Origin: Gliomastix tumulicola
Lineage: Eukaryota > Ascomycota > Sordariomycetes > Hypocreales > Bionectriaceae
Length of the DNA stretch: 64,000 nucleotides
Direction: 5' to 3'
Assembly: GCA_001599755.1 (NCBI GenBank)
Contig: BCHX01000002.1
Location: 2,170,001 to 2,234,000 of the forward strand
This document shows, in pieces, positions 63,910 through 64,000 of this stretch. The translations under genes were made by a program, and so were the position numbers. Each line of letters opens with the position of its first letter. Position 1 is the first letter of the stretch. The notes under the pieces are model-generated. The model did not search any database. It saw only the letters and a list, made by a program, of their open reading frames with translations, and was not told the origin of the DNA.

Positions 63910-64000
63910 CTGGGCAAGGGAAGAAATTGTTAGTCTGGCACGATTGAGTGAGTGCAATTGAGTCCAGGGGAGCGCGCGAGTCCTGTAAGCGTGGGCGCAG

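Noticed and set aside
1..64000. A biosynthetic gene cluster, transposon or foreign island
   Set aside because: The genes are conserved core functions with uniform splice signals. No polyketide/peptide synthase, transposase, reverse transcriptase or abrupt composition change was seen.

Overview
The window is nuclear DNA of a filamentous ascomycete, most likely a Pezizomycotina/Sordariomycete-type fungus. The genes have short GT-AG introns (mostly 50-120 nt) with CTAAC/CTGAC-like branch points. The proteome is typically fungal: hybrid histidine kinase, trifunctional histidine enzyme, raffinose-synthase-like Sip1, Pah1-type lipin. There is also an intron-bearing tRNA-Leu(CAA). I cannot name the species. 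I see no transposon, CRISPR array, viral gene or secondary-metabolite cluster, and no AT-rich block of the kind repeat-induced mutation leaves.

I support 21 protein genes and one tRNA gene. In order: a four-TM membrane protein (-), a 4.5 kb gene-free stretch, a hybrid histidine kinase (+), an acidic/KP-rich PH-domain protein (-), a 7.7 kb gene-free stretch, an unknown 803-aa Cys-motif protein (+), bL36m (+), LYRM2-like protein (-), NatD-type acetyltransferase (+), a PLAC8 protein (+), IMP dehydrogenase (-), alkaline phosphatase (-), a TM-FN3-coiled-coil protein (-), lipin/phosphatidate phosphatase (+), HIS4 (-), TAF9 (+), mitochondrial processing peptidase beta (-), Sip1/GH36 (+), VPS53 (+), thioredoxin reductase (+), UAP1 (-), tRNA-Leu (+), a TDG/MUG DNA glycosylase (+), and an ARP4-like protein (-, 5' end outside the window).

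The content is mainly housekeeping: purine and histidine synthesis, chitin precursor supply, lipid synthesis, mitochondrial import and translation, endosome-Golgi tethering, chromatin and DNA repair. These genes are not an operon. The only shared architecture is divergent promoters (LYRM2/NatD, FN3 protein/lipin, HIS4/TAF9, MPP-beta/Sip1) and convergent tails.

I did not find a convincing new multi-gene system. The best leads are: an in-frame, presequence-like extension without an AUG upstream of thioredoxin reductase; two mutually exclusive in-frame splicing solutions at the acetyl-CoA motif of the NatD gene; a terminator-like hairpin plus T12 after the histidine kinase; two unusually long non-coding regions carrying palindromes and GGTAC(C/T)T elements; three basophilic-kinase modules in the PH protein; and a His-Ala tract in the PLAC8 protein. 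All coordinates and splice sites were derived by eye from reading frame, splice consensus and family knowledge, with no database search.
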